From the NCBI GenBank assembly GCA_023525715.1, contig CM042013.1, positions 82,023,994-82,087,993 on the forward strand: DNA of 64,000 nt, written 5' to 3'. The notes beneath the pieces were generated by a model that worked only from the letters and a program-made list of their open reading frames with translations, made no database searches and was not told the origin of the DNA. Positions 61,341 to 64,000 of the stretch are shown piece after piece (position 1 is the stretch's first letter; every line of letters starts with the position of its first letter). The stretch comes from Cichorium intybus. Its lineage: Eukaryota > Streptophyta > Magnoliopsida > Asterales > Asteraceae. The position numbers and the translations under genes were made by a program.

Positions 61341-62109
61341 TAAAAAGGTGCTTGAACATGGGATTGTACCGAAAAATTTAAAAGGGGTAAATATTTGTTG
61401 TGTGGACAGATTTTAGGGCGGAAAGAAGAAAAAGGATTCCATCCACTTGAAGCTCATTCCACGCCAAGAACTTCAAGGTGAGTAACCATATTCTCCCCTC
61501 GGTAATTGGAAGATAATTGTGCTATGTTAGGTATGTATGTGCATGACAAAAATGGTATAAAAAGGCTACACTATATAAGACTTAGTGCTAGATAGTATGA
61601 TGGTTGTGATTTCTTAAAGCCATGGTAAGCCTTGGTCGCTAAGAACCATACTTTTTAGGGTCTCGGTAAGCCTTAATGGCTAAGAACAGTGACCGGAATT
61701 CTTTAGTGGCATTAGTAAGCCTTGGTGGCTAAGAACCTTACCTTTGAAGGTCTCACTAAGCCTTGGTGGCTAAGAACTATGACCGTGAATTCTTTGGTGA
61801 TCGACCAACTCCCCAAAACCCTAATTAGCACGGCTATTTACTTAATTCTTCTTCGGGGTGGGTGTTGGAGGTTGGAGAAGGACCATGCTCAACCTTTTTG
61901 TTGCCCCTTCTTCTTTGGACCTTTGGCTTCAATCATAGGATCACAAGGTTGTTATCTGTGACATTGCACAACATGGCTTCGGGTATTTGTGCACAGAAGT
62001 TGAACTCATTAGGATTTGCCATAGAAGGGATTTGTACCGTGCCAAATTCATGAACAGGAAGATTATCAGGAACATGGACCTTCTCATGGGTGACTCGCCT
62101 AGGTCATCG
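61341..62109. other. Repetitive flank with a 90-bp minisatellite
   Basis: Boxes TAAGCCTTGGTGGCTAAGAAC occur at about 61624, 61665, 61714 and 61755. Spacing alternates 41 and 49 bp, so the true unit is a 90-bp dimer present twice. The rest of the interval has no recognised gene; the AAGGTGAGTA near 61490 and AAGGTGAGTATT near 60403 look like LTR-leader sequence but no boundaries were found. Confidence 0.6.
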
Positions 62110-63139
62110 TGCGGTCAAAAATAAGAGAAAAATACATAACACACACTAGTACAGTAGTAGTCAGGGTCGATCCGCAGGAGTTACGTGGTTAGGATAAGAC
62201 GATAGATTACCAACTGTAGTGTCACAGCTACAGTTAGCGGTATTGTTTCTACTTTTCAAAAAACCAACTAAAAACACAATTCCAAGACCAATGCAAAAAC
62301 CTAACTCAAGCATGAACTGAACTAACCCAAATAAAATCCTAGACTAAAGTTCCTTACTGAAATCAGAACTAAATTCAGAATCCAGAAGCAAACAATCAAT
62401 CCAATATAACCAAAACACATCCAAACATCAATAATGCAAAATAACATCAAACCGAATGATTACTTTTATAAATCGAAAAACCAAACATCAAACCAATATC
62501 CAAATAATCAAATCAGATCTAAAATACCAAGCATTTACTACTGAAATCAGAAACTACAATTCTAAATGAACATCGAGTAATCGAGGGAAATCCCGATTGC
62601 AGAATACCTCGTTACCGAGTTGATAAAACAATATAAAAAACAAATTACTAACCAAAATATTGATTCCCATTGAAAAACTGACGAAATAGTGCCTTTGGAT
62701 CCCTCCTTCGCGTCCCGGGATGAGTGAAAAGTCGGACGGGACTCCGGTATTTATAGTTGTGCGAAATTAGGGTTTCCGCGTCGCGGCCACTTAGAAACCG
62801 CGACGCGCGTGTTGCCTTATCCCGCAATCTCGGAATTCAAAAACGAAGATTTTATCCGGTCGCGAGATAGCGGCGCTATCTCAAGAAATAGCGGCTCTAT
62901 TGTCGATAGCGGCTCTATCTCAAGAGATAGCGCCTCTATTTCTGTCAGGTCCAACTTTTTGGCTTTTTCGCTCCACAACTTCTCCAGAATTGCATTAAAA
63001 CCCCTGCATTTACACTAAAAACATTTTCAAGCACTTTGACACAAAAGTAAGTGATATTAGCCAATTAATAATGATAAATTAACTAAAGCACGGCTAAACA
63101 ACGCCTAAAATACTTGATATTACTAGGCGTTGTCAAACA
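62110..63139 (-). mobile_element. Probable Athila/Diaspora-type 3' LTR (about 1,030 bp)
   Basis: On the minus strand it would run TGTTTGACAACGCC to TTTTTGACCGCA and is preceded by AAGTGTGGGG, a polypurine-like tract typical of this group. Near its end is GGATCGACCCTGACTAC, which resembles Athila-group LTR ends. The DNA holds CTATCTCAAGAGATAG palindromes and CGCGACGCG boxes (62777-62942). The partner LTR is outside the window, so the boundaries are inferred. Confidence 0.55.
62777..62942. repeat. GATAGCGGCGCTATC palindrome cluster
   Basis: Boxes GATAGCGGCGCTATC, CTATCTCAAGAGATAG and partial versions recur about six times, next to GCGTCGCGG and CGCGACGCG. Confidence 0.8.
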
Positions 63140-64000
63140 CCCCACACTTGTGCCTTGCTTGTCCCCAAGCAAGAGAGTTTTTAATAAATTCTAACTAAGA
63201 CTCAAATTATTTTTGACTGTGTTCAGTTTCAAAGCTTATTGCCCTATGAGTTAGAGTGAAATAGCTCATGAAAACCTAATCAGAGTGTTCTTTGGAATTC
63301 ATGGCTTTCTAGAGAACCCTTGAGTACAAATTTTCAGTCCACAATAAAGTGTACGTACTCATTCAGATTCTAAAGGCCATAAAAGAACTATCCATGACTT
63401 TCGATGTTGTCCGTGTAGCGAGCTTTCAGAAATACCATCCCAGACCAGACGATCTTAGGTGGCAAGGTGCATAAGTCCCACCCATTTTAGACCTACCGGC
63501 TCGAACAACAAAGGTCACTGATTGACAGTCCCTTCCTAAATTCCAATCCTAAAACAGTCCAATCTTCTAGACTCATAAAACTCAACTTATTTGACTCAAC
63601 TAATAGCATGATTACAATTACATAGTATTTCTCGAAAAATACTAATGCTATAAACAATCACAAACTACTCGTTTCAAAATTATAACCTATTAAAATTTTT
63701 GAAAAAGTTGCTAAAATTTTGAAAATCGGTCATTTCCGCAAAAATTTCAAAAACTACTCTTTCGACCGTCCACACCCCACACTTAAAATCGTACAACGTC
63801 CCCGTTGTACAAAAATTATTTAGAACAAGGGAGAAAGAGTTACCCCTTTGGACGGTAGATCGCTTGATTATTGGGATCATACTATAGCAGGGTCGATCGT
63901 TCGCGTTATTCATGATGAAATTCGGGAGTCGGGGTGCAGCAGTAAACACGCCGGTATAACACGAGTGTAGGGGTACGGTGACCCCACACTTGCGTTATGC
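63140..64000 (-). mobile_element. 3' non-coding internal region of the Athila-like element, truncated by the window
   Basis: Minus-strand TTAAGTGTGGGG (about 63773-63784) and a second AAGTGTGGGG near 63983 recur, a habit of the region between integrase and the 3' LTR in this group. No protein motif is seen. Confidence 0.45.

Overview
The window is repeat-dominated nuclear DNA of a flowering plant. It holds one recognisable host gene, an intron-containing makorin-type E3 ubiquitin ligase, and the rest is mostly layered LTR retrotransposons, solo LTRs, MITE-like elements and minisatellites. A large-genome eudicot fits; Asteraceae is my guess from the style of the Tekay-like, SIRE-like and Athila-like LTRs and cannot be proved from the window. 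No bacterial, organellar, CRISPR or RNA-gene features were seen.

Left part (1-12.6 kb): a minus-strand Ty3/gypsy chain (internal region, LTR, internal remnant, part LTR) abuts a decayed minus-strand Ty1/copia element. The copia body carries a 1.24-kb tandem duplication, a gypsy-type solo LTR (7273-8904, with a 360-bp duplication at its edge), a 600-bp copia-type solo LTR with perfect 5-bp target-site duplications (10443-11042), and its own 5' LTR with primer binding site (11292-12104).

Gene island (12.6-22.1 kb): makorin lies on the minus strand with six exons between 18582 and 14781, including three small 3' exons. The last intron is filled by four tandem copies of a foldback repeat. It is flanked by a long-TIR foldback element (13853-14503), a Tourist-like MITE swollen with GGT-type repeats (19989-20912), and a Tat/Athila-type gag-protease relic (21088-21860).

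Composite nest (22118-60030, outer target duplication AAAAT): two copies of one Tekay-type chromovirus body share a central LTR, giving LTR-body-LTR-body-LTR, all on the minus strand. Three later insertions, each with a perfect 5-bp target duplication, interrupt it: gypsy G2 (28480-37138, ATCAA) in the central LTR, gypsy G3 (40976-49633, TATCA) in the second RT, and SIRE-like copia C2 (52672-59029, GGGTC, plus strand) in the right LTR. G3 itself carries a hAT-type MITE (8-bp duplication) in its integrase. No element has an uninterrupted gag-pol frame.

Right part (60.0-64 kb): flank with a GA/GT microsatellite, a 186-bp tandem array and a 90-bp minisatellite, then a probable Athila-type LTR and internal region running off the window. 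The LTR families here each carry their own cluster of short CpG-rich palindromes.
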